Shown in pieces: positions 1 to 10,879 of a stretch of 64,000 nt of DNA. The DNA comes from Icerya purchasi (taxonomy: Eukaryota; Arthropoda; Insecta; Hemiptera; Monophlebidae), in contig CM077115.1 of NCBI GenBank assembly GCA_039619475.1, forward strand, positions 557,340,826-557,404,825, read 5' to 3'. A model generated the notes under the pieces. It made no database searches, was not told the origin of the DNA, and was given only the letters and a program-made list of their open reading frames with translations. The position numbers were made by a program, and so were the translations under genes. Each line of letters begins with the position of its first letter. The stretch's first letter is position 1.

Positions 1-1105
1 CCTTGCGAGGCCAAAATGGCCGAGTTATATATATATATATATATATATAAACATACATATTTTTTTTGTCAAGCGCTAAATAGGTACGATTGCAAACATG
101 AAAATTTACGTCACTTCAATAGCGTATAAAAATATAGAAAATTTTTTTTGATAAATTGAGGAACTGGGTTTCGAACAAGAGACGAACAAATAATGTGGCG
201 TTAATTAAATTATATATTTAAAAAAAAAAAGGAATATCCATCTTCGGGACGCTTGATCTGTGCTCACATAATAAAATATGCTACATGTTTCGAAGACCAA
301 GATAGATACAGTGTAAAATTTGCCTGTATTAGTTAAATGAAAAGTTGAATAAATTAACAAAGGAACATTAAAATACAATGTAATTAAAATTTTTTTATAA
401 AAATACTTGTTTTTATATAAGTTTATTAATTATGTTGTGTTTTAATGTTTCGTTGTTATTTTGTTTAATTAGATTCTAGTAACACAGTAAGAGTAACGTA
501 TAATTATATTAGATGAAAAGTGTTTTTTGATATCAACGTATTTCTTCTAGTCTAGTGGGTTGGAAACAACTCAAAAATATATTATGGTTTTTGTAATTTT
601 TTCGAAAAGCGATTAACCTAATTTAAAAAAATAGTTACCGATCAAAATAGTCTAGAGAATATTGCATTTAGCGAGTAAAACCGGCTGCGTTTATTAGAAC
701 AAGCTCAGTCAAGCATGAGGTTTCATGCGCTCAGGATTCCGTGTGTAAGTTAACGATGACTATAATGATTTAGTATGTAAGAAAATTTGTTTGAATAAAC
801 TTCCATTTTTATTTTATTATTTTAATTTAATATCTTGATAAATTTCAGAGATCTTTTCTAATAATAATTTAAAACAGTAAAGCAAAATACTAATTTGAAT
901 CGAAGGCTTATTAGTTTGAAGTGCAATGTAATGGTTATGAAGAACAAATATATATAAAATATTTAATTAAATCATTCTTTTATTTATTTAATTTTTATTT
1001 ATTTTTTAAAATTATTGGTTTAGATTTAATAATACTAATATATTAAGGTTTTATGATTTTTTTAAATGTATAATTTCATTATTCCCCACACCTATCTTTC
1101 TTTGA
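1..1105. other. AT-rich non-coding DNA with a TA microsatellite
   Basis: I see no gene or recognisable mobile element here. A (TA)n run occupies about 25-48. The rest is AT-rich with short homopolymers. If the missing 5' exons of Atg16 lie upstream of the window, this is intronic. Confidence 0.5.
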
Positions 1106-1117
1106 TAGCCGATCGTT
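1106..1117. repeat. 12-bp target-site duplication of Jockey-like element 1, left copy
   Basis: TAGCCGATCGTT at this position is repeated exactly at 4015-4026. The copies bracket a minus-strand retrotransposon whose poly(A) tail (a T run on the + strand) starts immediately after this copy. Such duplications are left by target-primed reverse transcription and fix both ends of the element. Confidence 0.9.
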
Positions 1118-4014
1118 TTTTTTTTTTTTTTTTTTTTGCATACCGACTCATAGGTCATCAACGCAAGTGATCATTAGTTATTTTAAGTGTCCTAGATAAC
1201 GGCGCATCCCAACAGATGAAGCCGCTAGTCATAGATTAGTTTTCCATTTTTTTTTTTTTTTTTGAGCGTTTTGGTATTATCTTTAATATTAATAATGAGC
1301 GGTAAGCGCATCTCTGCATTGTTTTTTCTTTAGTCGTCTGACGGGATTTTCAGGAAGACCGGTAGTTTTCATACGCGATATTAATGGGTTTAAATTATAG
1401 CTGAATGCCGCATGCATTTTGGTATATTGCTGCTTGTATATCGCCAACACTGAAGGAACGTTGAGATCATTCTCGATTATAGTATTACGAACATAATAAG
1501 GCGCATTGGTTATTATCCTCAGTATCTTCGACTGGAACGACTGTATTTTTTTGAGATGCGTTTTTGCGGCTGATCCATATATTTCTAAACCGTATTTCCA
1601 GACAGGAGCTATGATGGTGTTATACAATAACATTTTATTGTTCAGACTGAGTTTGGATTTTCTTCCTATTAGTGGATATAATTGTCTCAGTAGCGACTTC
1701 AATTTTTTCTTTGTATTAATTACATGCAGATTCCATACTAGGCGTTTGTCAAAGGTTAATCCCAAATATTTAACTGATTGTATCTGCGGTATTTTACAGC
1801 TGTTATAAGTAACTGGAGGACATGTTTCTTGGTTATTTGTGAACGTGATATGTGAAGATTTTTGTTCATTAATTTCGATCCTCCAGTTGAGAGCCCAATT
1901 TTGTAGTAACGATAAATGATGTTGAATGTACCTTGAAGCTTCATGACGATCTTCGTGCGCAGCTAGTATAGCAATGTCATCCGCAAATGAAGCTTCTAAT
2001 GTAAACATTGTAGTCGGTAGGTCAGCTGTATAGATGTTATAAAGAAGCGGGCCAAGAACGCTCCCTTGAGGTACCGATGCTAATATCTGACGCTCGCTGG
2101 ACAAGACGCCATTTATTTTTATTTGAAATGATCTACCGCTTAAATAAGACCTCAGCAGATGATATATTTCAATCGGGAAAATCTTCTGGGCTTTGTATAG
2201 CAAACCGTCGTGCCAAACACGATCAAATGCTTTGGCTACATCAAGGAACACTGCCGAGCAATACATTCCACGCTGTAAGACTGACTCAATTGCATCAACG
2301 AGCCTGTGACATTGATGAATAGCTGAATGCTTTGGTCTGAACCCGAACTGATGATTTGGAAGATAGGCATTCGCCATATTAAAAAGAAGTGGTTGAATTA
2401 ATTTTTCGAACACTTTTCCAAATGTATCCAGTAAACTTATCGGTCTATAGGATGAGACATCTGTAACTGGCTTCCCAGGTTTATGGATAAGTATAGTTAC
2501 CGATTTTTTCCATCTAGTCGGAAAGTACGATAGCCGGAGCATAGAATTGTATATATATATAAAAGTAGTAAAGATCCTCTTTTTGGTAGATGCTTCAAGA
2601 TATCATTTGTTATTCCATCTTCTCCCGGAGCTTTATTATTTCGCAAACTTTTGATGCACGTACGAAGCTGATTTGGTGTAATATATGTGTAATTTTGACA
2701 ATACTGCATGACGTTATTTTTACACTGTATAACTTCCTGCGTGTGTTGTGGATTTTCCGTAGGAGGAGGCTGAAATATATTTTCGAGATAGTCGGCAAAA
2801 GTATTAACCTTTTCGTCATCTGTTCTGGCCCACATTGTATTTGTTTTTTTAATATGACAAGATGGAACACATTTCTTTGTTAGTACTTTCGCTGCTTTCC
2901 AGATTGAGCCATCGGCATTAGTTAGGGTGGAAAGGTAATGAGTATAACGCTCATTTTTGTAGTGTGCTATGGTTTTCGTTAGTTGGCTGCAAAATTCCCG
3001 GTATGTTTGGTAATTTGATGGGTATCTATTATGTTGCCATTTTTTGCGCGCTTTTCTTCTTTTGGCAATTAGCTCACGTATTTCAATGGGCAATATACTG
3101 CTAGTGTTAGCACTGGACTTTGCAGGTCGTGTTGATTGCCTAGCGCAATCCTGTATTATATCGGTTAGATAATTAACGGCAGTATCAATATCGTGCTGTG
3201 ATTTTAGTTTTACATTTAAGTTCACTTGGTTATCTATTATATTCTCAAATTTGTTCCAATCAGTAGATTTATTTGTTAATCGACTGTCTAGTTTTGTATG
3301 TAGCGGAATTGTGTCTAGGACTTGTAAGACTGGTACGTGATCAGATGACAAGTCTGCGATTGTACAGCAGTTGTCGTGTAGATTATTTAATCCTTTATTG
3401 AAATAAAAGTCTAGCACATCTGGCAGTCGGTTGGTATGCTTTGGCCAGTAGGTAGGTGTAAATGGTGAAACAAAATCGAGGCGCAGCCCTCTATTCAGCT
3501 GGAAGAGTTGCGCTCCACGTTTATTTGGAACTCTTGATCCCCAGTGAGGGTGTTTTGCGTTGTAGTCACCTCCACAAATGAATTTGCTGCCTTGGCGATG
3601 AAATAGTTCCGTGAGTTCCTGATTCGGTATGTAATACCTTGGGTGGCAATAAACCGATGTGACAGTTACTGTTTCATTAAAAGTCGTTTTTATTTTAATT
3701 GCAACAGCTTGGTAGGCCTCTGTTCGGCGAACGAAGTGTAGATGATGGTCAATGCTCTTTTTGACGAGTACAGCAACACCTCCCATTGCTGTACCAGAAG
3801 GGTGTGTTCCATGATAGTATCTGTAATTTAGTAACTCAAGGCTCGCTGGATGAACGACATGAGTTTCCGTTAGTAGGGCAATATCGATTCTTTTGGTCTG
3901 TAAGAAGTACTGTAGTTCATGTTTCTTCTGTTGAATCCCATTAGCATTCCATAATACTACTGTTAATGAATTTGTACTTATAGGGCTCAAATTCATAATA
4001 ATTTGTCCATAAGT
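1118..4014 (-). mobile_element. Jockey-like non-LTR retrotransposon 1, 5'-truncated
   Basis: This 2.9-kb insertion lies between exact 12-bp target-site duplications. On the minus strand it starts about 18 bases before the ORF2 start codon, carries endonuclease and reverse transcriptase, and ends in poly(A) (T run 1117-1137). A second internal A-rich tract corresponds to about 1246-1262. ORF1 and the 5' UTR are absent, so the copy was truncated on insertion. Jockey assignment rests on the ORF2 sequence: an N-terminal WNANG motif, an FADD catalytic box, and clear resemblance to the fuller Jockey-like element at 6588-11311. Confidence 0.9.
1289..3996 (-). pseudogene. ORF2 (endonuclease + reverse transcriptase) of Jockey-like element 1, one frameshift
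   Basis: The start is the ATG at 3994-3996; the open frame that runs further upstream is flanking DNA beyond the duplication. The apurinic-type endonuclease is recognisable by WNANG near the N-terminus, LLTETH, GGDYNAKHPHW and LSSDHVPV. The frame breaks in a TA dinucleotide run at about 2549-2561. The reverse transcriptase continues in another frame from about 2542 to 1289, with YRPISLL, VPQGSVLGP, FADDIAIL and YLGL motifs. The offset between the two frames equals two extra bases, so one added TA unit explains the break. There is no RNase H domain. Apart from this lesion both halves are open, which suggests a fairly young copy. Confidence 0.9.
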
Positions 4015-4026
4015 TAGCCGATCGTT
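4015..4026. repeat. 12-bp target-site duplication of Jockey-like element 1, right copy
   Basis: This is the exact second copy of TAGCCGATCGTT (see 1106-1117). It marks the truncated 5' end of the minus-strand element. Confidence 0.9.
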
Positions 4027-4860
4027 AAAGACACTTAATAAATATATAAACGAAAACACGCAAAAGAGATTAATTAGAAATAATATAAATGCTACGTATC
4101 ACTCTACTGCGGCTGCTAGAATGTTGGTATTCTCTGCTGGCAGGTTGGTGTACGTTGGTGATTGTGTCCTGAATTCTCGGTGAACAGGAGGGGGAGACAC
4201 GGTAATCGAAATTATAGTTTACGAATTTTGTAAATGTCACTAATTTCAAAGCCGAATTTCGAGACGATTTGGGTACTAGCACCTTGTTGGATCAAAATTT
4301 TTTCGGTTGCGAGACGAACTGGTTACTTTACCAAAAAAGGTCGATATAGTTCCGCGATGTGACAAAGACTGTCGTTCTACTGAGATGATTTTTTAACAAT
4401 TCGGTTTTTTCTTTCGACTATCTTAATACGTTAGACCATTATTAAATTATTATTTTTTATTTATTTACTAGCATAGTGCGTTAAATTGTTTAACAAATCG
4501 AAATACTATTCGCATCTGTTTTTCATCAGGCGGACGTACCGCCTAAACAATGATGCGCTGAGTCCGTTCCTTTTATTACAGTTCATAACAACACTAACAC
4601 AAGCCGTAATGAAAATAACCAAACCGAAACCTGCGATCCCGTTCCGTTTCTTAGCTCTCGTACAAATACTACTAACGCAAATTACAACGATCCGGGCCAA
4701 ATTCTAAAAACCGTTGTAGTCTCGTATTCCGATAAAGCCAAAAGAAATATAACACCGACTAACAAACCCGTTTATTCCGTGACTTCAAGAAACCCACTTA
4801 AAACAAAATCAACATTTAAAACTAAAAAACTATAAAGTTCTCGAATCAAATCCGGTGCTT
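4027..4860. other. Unassigned AT-rich DNA
   Basis: I recognise no gene. Short open frames on both strands (about 4070-4282 minus and 4486-4707 plus) have no motif I can name. The last few hundred bases may be degraded upstream sequence of the endonuclease fragment that follows. Confidence 0.4.
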
Positions 4861-5030
4861 GCTGGTTATGCGCACGGGGGAGCAATATTAGCCGTTCGGG
4901 CGGATATTAACTTTCAACAGGTAATGTGTTACCATCCGATATTCAACCAGTAGCAGTCGAAATTCGTACGCCAGCTCCACCTTCAATCTGTACCATATAT
5001 CTTCCCCCAAATCAGCAAGTAAAAGCAGAA
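4861..5030 (+). pseudogene. Decayed LINE endonuclease fragment
   Basis: Translating from 4861 gives AHGGAILAVRADI, then after one frameshift near 4935 a stretch with VAVEIRTPAP and CTIYLPPNQ. These match the central part of Jockey/I-type endonucleases, in which a glycine-rich strand is followed by V-E-I-.. and then I-Y-x-P-P-N. No catalytic residues remain in the visible piece. It runs into a (TA)n tract at about 5028-5050. It is too short to assign to a clade. Confidence 0.55.
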
Positions 5031-5119
5031 TATATATATATATATATATAAAAATTGCCTCGTCTCAAGGGGAGCCTCTAAACATAATTCCGATCCGTAT
5101 TTCGAAACTTTTAAAGTTT

Positions 5120-6075
5120 CCAAAAAGTTCAAACAGTCCCTCCCCTCTAGCGCCGCGAGTATTATAGTTAAAAATTATGAACACGGTTAAACATATGCGC
5201 TTCGACGTATATTTCTCAAGTTTGGAACATCAAGGTTTGAAAGTCTTGTTAAGAAAATGAAATACGGTTTCGTTCCCGACCAATAGCGATCTTTCTAATA
5301 ATATATCACAAGCCCGGAAAAAAAAATATTTTTTTTCAAAATTTTGAGCTTTCGGTGCTGCGAGCGTTTTAATTTTAAAGCCGAAAACCTAGATGTTCTA
5401 AACTAGAGAAATATACGTGGAAGCGCATATTTTTAATAGTGTTTAAAATTTTTACCTATAATACTCGCGGTGCTAGGGCTCACGTAATTTTTTGTGCTTT
5501 TTTGAACTTTACGGCAACTTTGAACGTTTCGTTAAGGAAATGAAATACGGGTTCGTTCCCGACAGATAGCGTGATCTTTCTAATAATATATCACAAGCCC
5601 GGAAAAAAGAATATTTTTTTTTCAAAATTTTGAGCTTTCGGTGCTGCGAGCGTTTTAATTTTAAAGCCGAAAACCTAGATGTTCTAAAGAAATATACGTG
5701 GAAGCGCATATTTTTAACCGCGTTCAAAATTTTCAGCTGTAATACTCGCGGCGCCAGGAGGGACATGTCATTTTTTGTGCTTTTTTGAACTTTTTGGCAA
5801 CTTTATATAATTTTTGTGCTGTAATTGTTGAAAGGACTCGTGCATTTTAGTGTATATTTTGAATTTCAGCTTTATAGGTTTATCGGGTGATGAGTTATGA
5901 TTTTTTAAGAGTGATTTTCGAGGTCGTTTTATGTGTTTCATATTATATATTGTTGACGGTTTTTTGATGCCCGGGGTAATCGGTCATCTTTGAGTTATAG
6001 ATCGTTTTAAAGATAATTTTAATTGTAATTTATGTTTCCAAATTTGAAGTTGAACCCGTTTGTGAATTATTGATT
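5120..6075 (-). repeat. Structured dispersed repeat, copy 1 (direct plus inverted subrepeats)
   Basis: Two direct units of about 283 bp start at 5248 and 5531, each containing a block with GAAATACGG..TTCGTTCCCGAC, then CACAAGCCCGG and TTTGAGCTTTCGG. An arm at 5120-5216 is the reverse complement of 5694-5797, including TCAAAAAAGC-type and CGCCGCGAGTATTA-type blocks, so the array can fold back. A distinct segment at about 5800-6075 follows. The whole arrangement recurs in opposite orientation at 14330-15185. No coding capacity or transposase ends are visible. Confidence 0.8.
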
Positions 6076-6140
6076 TTTATTTGATATTTTTGTTACTTGT
6101 GTACCACCATCTTATTAGAATTCCGTACATTATTATAATA

Positions 6141-6170
6141 TAGGGTGGGCCAAAAGAACATCCCGAATTT
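6141..6170 (+). repeat. Left terminal inverted repeat of the mariner
   Basis: It starts TAGGGTGGGCCAAAAGAACA directly after a TA dinucleotide. It matches the reverse complement of 12135-12164 except at the first and fifth bases. Confidence 0.9.
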
Positions 6171-6576
6171 CAAACGCTCGTCAAAATCATACACTGTGAG
6201 TTAGCGTGGCGATTGTAACGCCATCTGACGCTAAATAATATGCCGTTTAATATAAATATAGTTGGTTAGTAGTCATGATGTCGTGGACGCGTAAACAACG
6301 CTCTTTCGTTGTCGAGTACTTTGTGAAAAACGGTGAAAGTGTAATCGCGGTACAACGCGCGTTTAAAAAACAATTTGATTTAAAACGTCATGACAATCCC
6401 CCCGACCGTAAAAGTATCCTCAAATGGGTAAAAAACTTCCGAGAATACGGTAGTGTGGTGGCGGTAGCATTGTCGCGAAGTCCGTGCAGATCCGTTCGTC
6501 GCCAGGCTTCCGCCTTGAAAATTCCCCGTACTTCACTCAGAAGAATAATTCGAAACGACCTCAATATGCACCCATA

Positions 6577-6587
6577 CAAGATACAAC
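6577..6587. repeat. 11-bp target-site duplication of Jockey-like element 2 (second copy at 11312-11322)
   Basis: AAGATACAACT occurs exactly at 6577-6587 and 11312-11322, inside the mariner transposase codons on both sides. It defines the nested insertion to the base. Confidence 0.95.
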
Positions 6588-6851
6588 TTTTTTTTTTTTT
6601 TTTTTTTTTTACACGTATATTTCAGTACAATCTTATTATAGTAAATAAATTAGCACTACTTTTAAAACAGTGTTACAACTTAATCTAACTAATTTGTAAC
6701 ATGAGCAGAGTAGAAACTATGTACAATTACATAACTCCTAATATACAGATATATACATAATCATACGCGCATATAAATACTCACACGCACGCACACCAAG
6801 TATATGCCCATATCCACAAAATACATACATACGAATATATTACAGAATAAA

Positions 6852-9509
6852 TTAGGTGACTAGTTCATAAGGCTTTGTGCGCTTAAGGCGCCTTAAGTCA
6901 TCATCGGAAAGTAGCAGTTTTAAAGCCTCTAGATTTGGGTGACTGTGAAGTCGGTATTCGTGCGCTTCTGCAATATAACGTATGACTTCATCGATCCATG
7001 GAATATTTAAATCGGAATGTATTTCTTCGTTTCGTTGATACCAAAAAGCTCCAGTGATGTTTCGGAGACACTTATTTTGAGCGCGCTGAATAATCAACCG
7101 ATTGGATGTCTTTGCACAGCCCCAGAGTTGAATACCATACATCCATATCGGTCTGATGATTTGACAATAAATCAAACGCTTATTGGACAGATTGAGTTTA
7201 GAATAACGCCCAATCAGCCAACAAATCTGTCTTAATTTATGCATGGTTTGTTCCTTTTTCATTTTGACATGCGTCTTCCAATTCAGCCTGGAATCTAAAT
7301 GCATACCCAGGTATTTAGCAGAGTCCGATCTCGGAATAGGAAGACGATCAAGATATATAGGACAGGTCTTAGATTTACGAAGCGTAAACATAGCATGCAC
7401 TGATTTTTCTTGATTAATCTTGATCTTCCAATCACATGTCCATTTGCTAATTTTTTCTACTGCATGTTGCAAGTTAGTCGTAGCCAATTCTGGGGAATTG
7501 CCAACTGACAAGATGGCTGTGTCATCTGCAAAGGTAGCAGTAGTCGTCTTGGCTGTTGTTGGAATGTCAGCTGTATACAATAAATACAGAGAAGGTCCTA
7601 AGACACTACCCTGTGGAACACCAGCCTGTATTGGATGAAATTTGGACTTTGCTTCTTCATAAGAAACTCTGAAGGATCTATCAGAGATATATGATTCAAG
7701 AAGTTGGCACATATTTTCCGATAGCAGGTTGCTCATTTTATAGATCAGCACTTCGTGCCAGACTCGATCAAAAGCTTGCGATATGTCTAGAAAAACCGCC
7801 GGACAGTATTTTTTTTCTTCAAAGGCTGTTTCAATTAGCTTAGTTATACGATGCACTTGGTCGATCGTAGAGTGCTGATTGCGGAAGCCAAACTGATGAT
7901 CTGGTATCTTTAATAAGGGCTTGAGTCGCTTAAGGAGTAGTTTTTCAAATAATTTTGATATGGAAGGTAACAAAGAGATTGGTCGATACGAAGTTACTAC
8001 TTCTGTTGGTTTCCCAGGTTTCGGTAACATGATGATTTGAGCGATTTTGAAACATTTTGGTACGTATCTCATTCTGAAACAGGCATTAAAGAGATATGTC
8101 AGCATGATAATTCCTTTACGTGGTAATTCTCTAAGCGCTCCAGGTGAAATTTCATCGATTCCAGGAGCCTTTTTGGGATTCATATTATTATCTAACTCTT
8201 GTGCAACTTCAAGAGGAGTTACTGGTTTTATTTGCTGGAAAGGTTGGTAATTTTTCGTTGTATCGATCTGGGAGTTTATATTATGTGTTGTAAAGACTGA
8301 AGCTAAATGCGAAGCGAATAGTTCAGCTTTACTGTTGTCGTCGCGAATCCACTGCCCTTGTTCATCCTTGAGAGGAGGAATATGAAGTAGTGGACGTTTG
8401 AAGCGTCGCGTTGCACGCCACAATGAATAATTTGTGTCCGCTGCAGGGCTTAAATTTTCTAAGTAGTTTGTGACGCTTTTCTGTTTGAAATCCTTGATTA
8501 GCCTATTAACTTTATTGCTAATTCGATTAAGTTTTGTTTTATCCGATGGATGACGGGAGCGTTGCCATATTTTCCGTGCACGTCTTCTCTCTTTTATTAG
8601 TTTCCTAACTTCGATAGGATACAGTACTTCATTTGGAACGTTTTCTTTAAGAGCTGGAGTAGCCTGGCTAGCAGCTTTTCGCAACAAGTTGATAAAGTGC
8701 TGGGCTTGCTGTTCTAAATCACTAATAGTTTTAAGCCTGATTTTAAGTTCAATTGAAGAGTCAAGGCTTTCTCTAAATTGATTCCAATTAGTATATTTAT
8801 TGGTGAGATTTTGCGGAATTCTTTTTTTAATCACTACAGAACTTAGTGTCATAAGTACCGGAGTATGATCTGACGATAAGTCCGTAATTCCTTCTACTTG
8901 CACATAATTGGCAGCGATTCCTTTAGTAATGAAAAAGTCAAGGAGATCAGGATTCTTCGCGCAATCTGTTGGCCAGTAAGTAGGTTTCCGCGATGAAAAG
9001 AACTTACACGAACATATGTTGATAGCGTTGAGAAGTTCAGCACCTTTTTTTGGTGTCGTCAAACGTGACCCCCATATGGTGTGTTTTACATTAAAGTCAC
9101 CTGCAAGTATAAAACGAGGACCGAGTTGATTGAAGATATCAATAAATTGACTTTTTTCAAAATTACTATTGGGCGGACGGTATGCTGCAGCTAGATTGAG
9201 GTCTGCGCCATTATAGTTTATTGCTACTACTGTGGCTTGTAGAAAATTCAATTGTATTTCTTCCTGTAAATAGTGTTTGATATTCTGTTTAATTATCACT
9301 GCTGTTCCTCCTCGTCCTCTGCCACTTGGGTGGTTAGTCCAATATGTAGTGTAGCCGTGAATTCTGATAAAACTTTTTGTTGTAAAATGTGTTTCTGAGA
9401 TTAATGCGACGTCAACAACATGTGTGTTAAGAAAAGCCTCGAGTTCTTGAGCTCTCTGACTCAAGCCATTGGCATTCCAGGTTAGTATTCGAAACGAGGA
9501 GTCAGTCAT
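6852..9509 (-). CDS. ORF2 protein of Jockey-like element 2 (endonuclease-reverse transcriptase)
   Basis: This is an intact 885-residue frame. The apurinic-type endonuclease occupies about residues 5-220: WNANG at 11-15, the catalytic E39 in ISETH, D138 and N140 in AGDFN, and SDH at 213-215. The reverse transcriptase spans about 480-760: YRPISLLP at 508-515, VPQGSVLGP at 631-639, the catalytic FADD at 660-663, and AKYLG at 731-735. There is no RNase H domain, as usual for Jockey. The start ATG overlaps the ORF1 stop by four bases (ATGA, 9506-9509), suggesting stop-and-restart translation. The protein would nick the target DNA and copy the element RNA at the nick. All the catalytic motifs I looked for are present. 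Confidence 0.95.
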   Translation of the reverse strand: MTDSSFRILTWNANGLSQRAQELEAFLNTHVVDVALISETHFTTKSFIRIHGYTTYWTNHPSGRGRGGTAVIIKQNIKHYLQEEIQLNFLQATVVAINYNGADLNLAAAYRPPNSNFEKSQFIDIFNQLGPRFILAGDFNVKHTIWGSRLTTPKKGAELLNAINICSCKFFSSRKPTYWPTDCAKNPDLLDFFITKGIAANYVQVEGITDLSSDHTPVLMTLSSVVIKKRIPQNLTNKYTNWNQFRESLDSSIELKIRLKTISDLEQQAQHFINLLRKAASQATPALKENVPNEVLYPIEVRKLIKERRRARKIWQRSRHPSDKTKLNRISNKVNRLIKDFKQKSVTNYLENLSPAADTNYSLWRATRRFKRPLLHIPPLKDEQGQWIRDDNSKAELFASHLASVFTTHNINSQIDTTKNYQPFQQIKPVTPLEVAQELDNNMNPKKAPGIDEISPGALRELPRKGIIMLTYLFNACFRMRYVPKCFKIAQIIMLPKPGKPTEVVTSYRPISLLPSISKLFEKLLLKRLKPLLKIPDHQFGFRNQHSTIDQVHRITKLIETAFEEKKYCPAVFLDISQAFDRVWHEVLIYKMSNLLSENMCQLLESYISDRSFRVSYEEAKSKFHPIQAGVPQGSVLGPSLYLLYTADIPTTAKTTTATFADDTAILSVGNSPELATTNLQHAVEKISKWTCDWKIKINQEKSVHAMFTLRKSKTCPIYLDRLPIPRSDSAKYLGMHLDSRLNWKTHVKMKKEQTMHKLRQICWLIGRYSKLNLSNKRLIYCQIIRPIWMYGIQLWGCAKTSNRLIIQRAQNKCLRNITGAFWYQRNEEIHSDLNIPWIDEVIRYIAEAHEYRLHSHPNLEALKLLLSDDDLRRLKRTKPYELVT

Positions 9510-10879
9510 TTCACTATTTTTCCTTGGCTTTTTGTGTGTTGGCTCAATGGTTTAGTTTCTAATTGAGTAACACGTATATTTAGCTGGTTAATACTAGTTT
9601 GGATACTGTGAAGTATAGCCATAACGTCGTTAATGGTTGGATCTTTTTGTTGTGGAGGAATTTGTATTTGTTCCTGTGATTTTAAATTCAATTTGGTTGC
9701 ATGCGCAAATGTTTTTCCTGCTTGCACTTTTTCTGCAGGTCTGATTCGTTCCTCTCTAACACGATCTACCACTTTTTTTATAGGCTGGGACTGCGTTTTC
9801 GACTTTTGATGGACTTCGCAACCAGCGTAGTTAGCTGTATGTCCTATCATACCGCATAAGACACATTTTGGTTGGTCTTTTTTAAGTTTCTTGCACTTTT
9901 TGGTGAGATGGTTACCGGCACATTTGACACATCGAGGAGGATGAGTGCAGTAATTTTTGGTATGCCCTATTCGTTGACAGTGATGACACTGTTTGATTTT
10001 ATTGTTTTTATGAGGGGGTTCGATAGAGACTTTACAATGTGCAAGATTAGTTATTTCGTATACGTTTTTATTGTTCGCTTTTGGGGAGATTTCGATTTTG
10101 AACAGTGGAAAATTCTTGATTTGCCGTCTTCCTTCTGTATCCCTATATACTTTCACTATAGGGCTTATCCGAATAATTTCATGACCAGTTTTTCTTAAGT
10201 CATTCTTTATGTCCTCATGGTCGATTGATGGCGGTAATCCACGGATCACAAACGCAAAAGGACGTTCAGATTTCGGTTGAAACGTGTGATATGTAATTCC
10301 ATGTAGTAACTCATTTGACGTACTTGCTGAATTACTATTCAGATCTTTTAAAAAGGCTGTAACCGAGCGGTAATCGTCACTATCACGGACAGATATTTTA
10401 ATATCTCCACTAGGAAGTCCCTTAAAGGTAGGTTATTTTTTTGTTTGTGTGATTACTTTATTTTTAAGTAAGTTGAAGTTTTTAACGTTACTCACAAATA
10501 CAGGTGGCGGAAGTGGAGTAAATTTATTTACCAGCTGATTCTCATTTGTTATGTCAGGCATAGTTGAAATATCTACTGATTTAGAGGGAGTACCGTCACG
10601 TGTCGGAGTTTGCAATTCCACACAATGTGACTGATCAATACAGTTTAACCTTTCGATAAGCTCATTTACCTGCTTTTGCAGTTGAGCTATTTGGTTATCC
10701 TTGCTGGCAATTAATTCTTCGTACCGTGTCAGAGTAGAAGTTTCTCGTGTTTCTATTTTTTTCCTTTTGTTTTCCTTTTTTCCATTAACAGTGTTAATAT
10801 CATTGTCACTGATTTGCCGTTTCGGCTTGTCATTAAGTTTTAATTTTAATGATGAAACTGTTTTATTATTTCCCGCCAT
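9506..10879 (-). pseudogene. ORF1 (gag-like, CCHC zinc knuckles) of Jockey-like element 2, one nonsense codon
   Basis: The frame starts at the ATG at 10877-10879 (MAGNNKTVSS) with a lysine-rich N-terminus and a probable coiled-coil stretch (KDNQIAQLQKQVNELIERL). It meets TAA at 10433-10435, then continues in the same frame through PTFKGLPSGDIKI, the YHTFQPK/FVIRGLPPS region typical of Jockey gag proteins, and three CCHC-type knuckles (CHHCQRIGHTKNYC, CVKCAGNHLTKKC, CVLCGMIGHTANYAGC). It ends TGA at 9506-9508. The gag protein binds element RNA and chaperones it. The TAA is most simply a single nonsense mutation; the 61 codons after it are open and conserved in character. Confidence 0.9.

Noticed and set aside
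2497..2562. Programmed frameshifting between endonuclease and RT in Jockey-like element 1
   Set aside because: The related element at 6852-9509 encodes both domains in one frame, and the shift lies in a TA repeat prone to slippage.
4000..4059. Upstream Met at 4059 as the start of Jockey ORF2
   Set aside because: It lies beyond the target duplication at 4015-4026, outside the element.
10433..10435. Programmed stop readthrough in Jockey ORF1
   Set aside because: The TAA is followed by in-frame conserved gag sequence, but nothing marks a readthrough signal. A single nonsense mutation is simpler.
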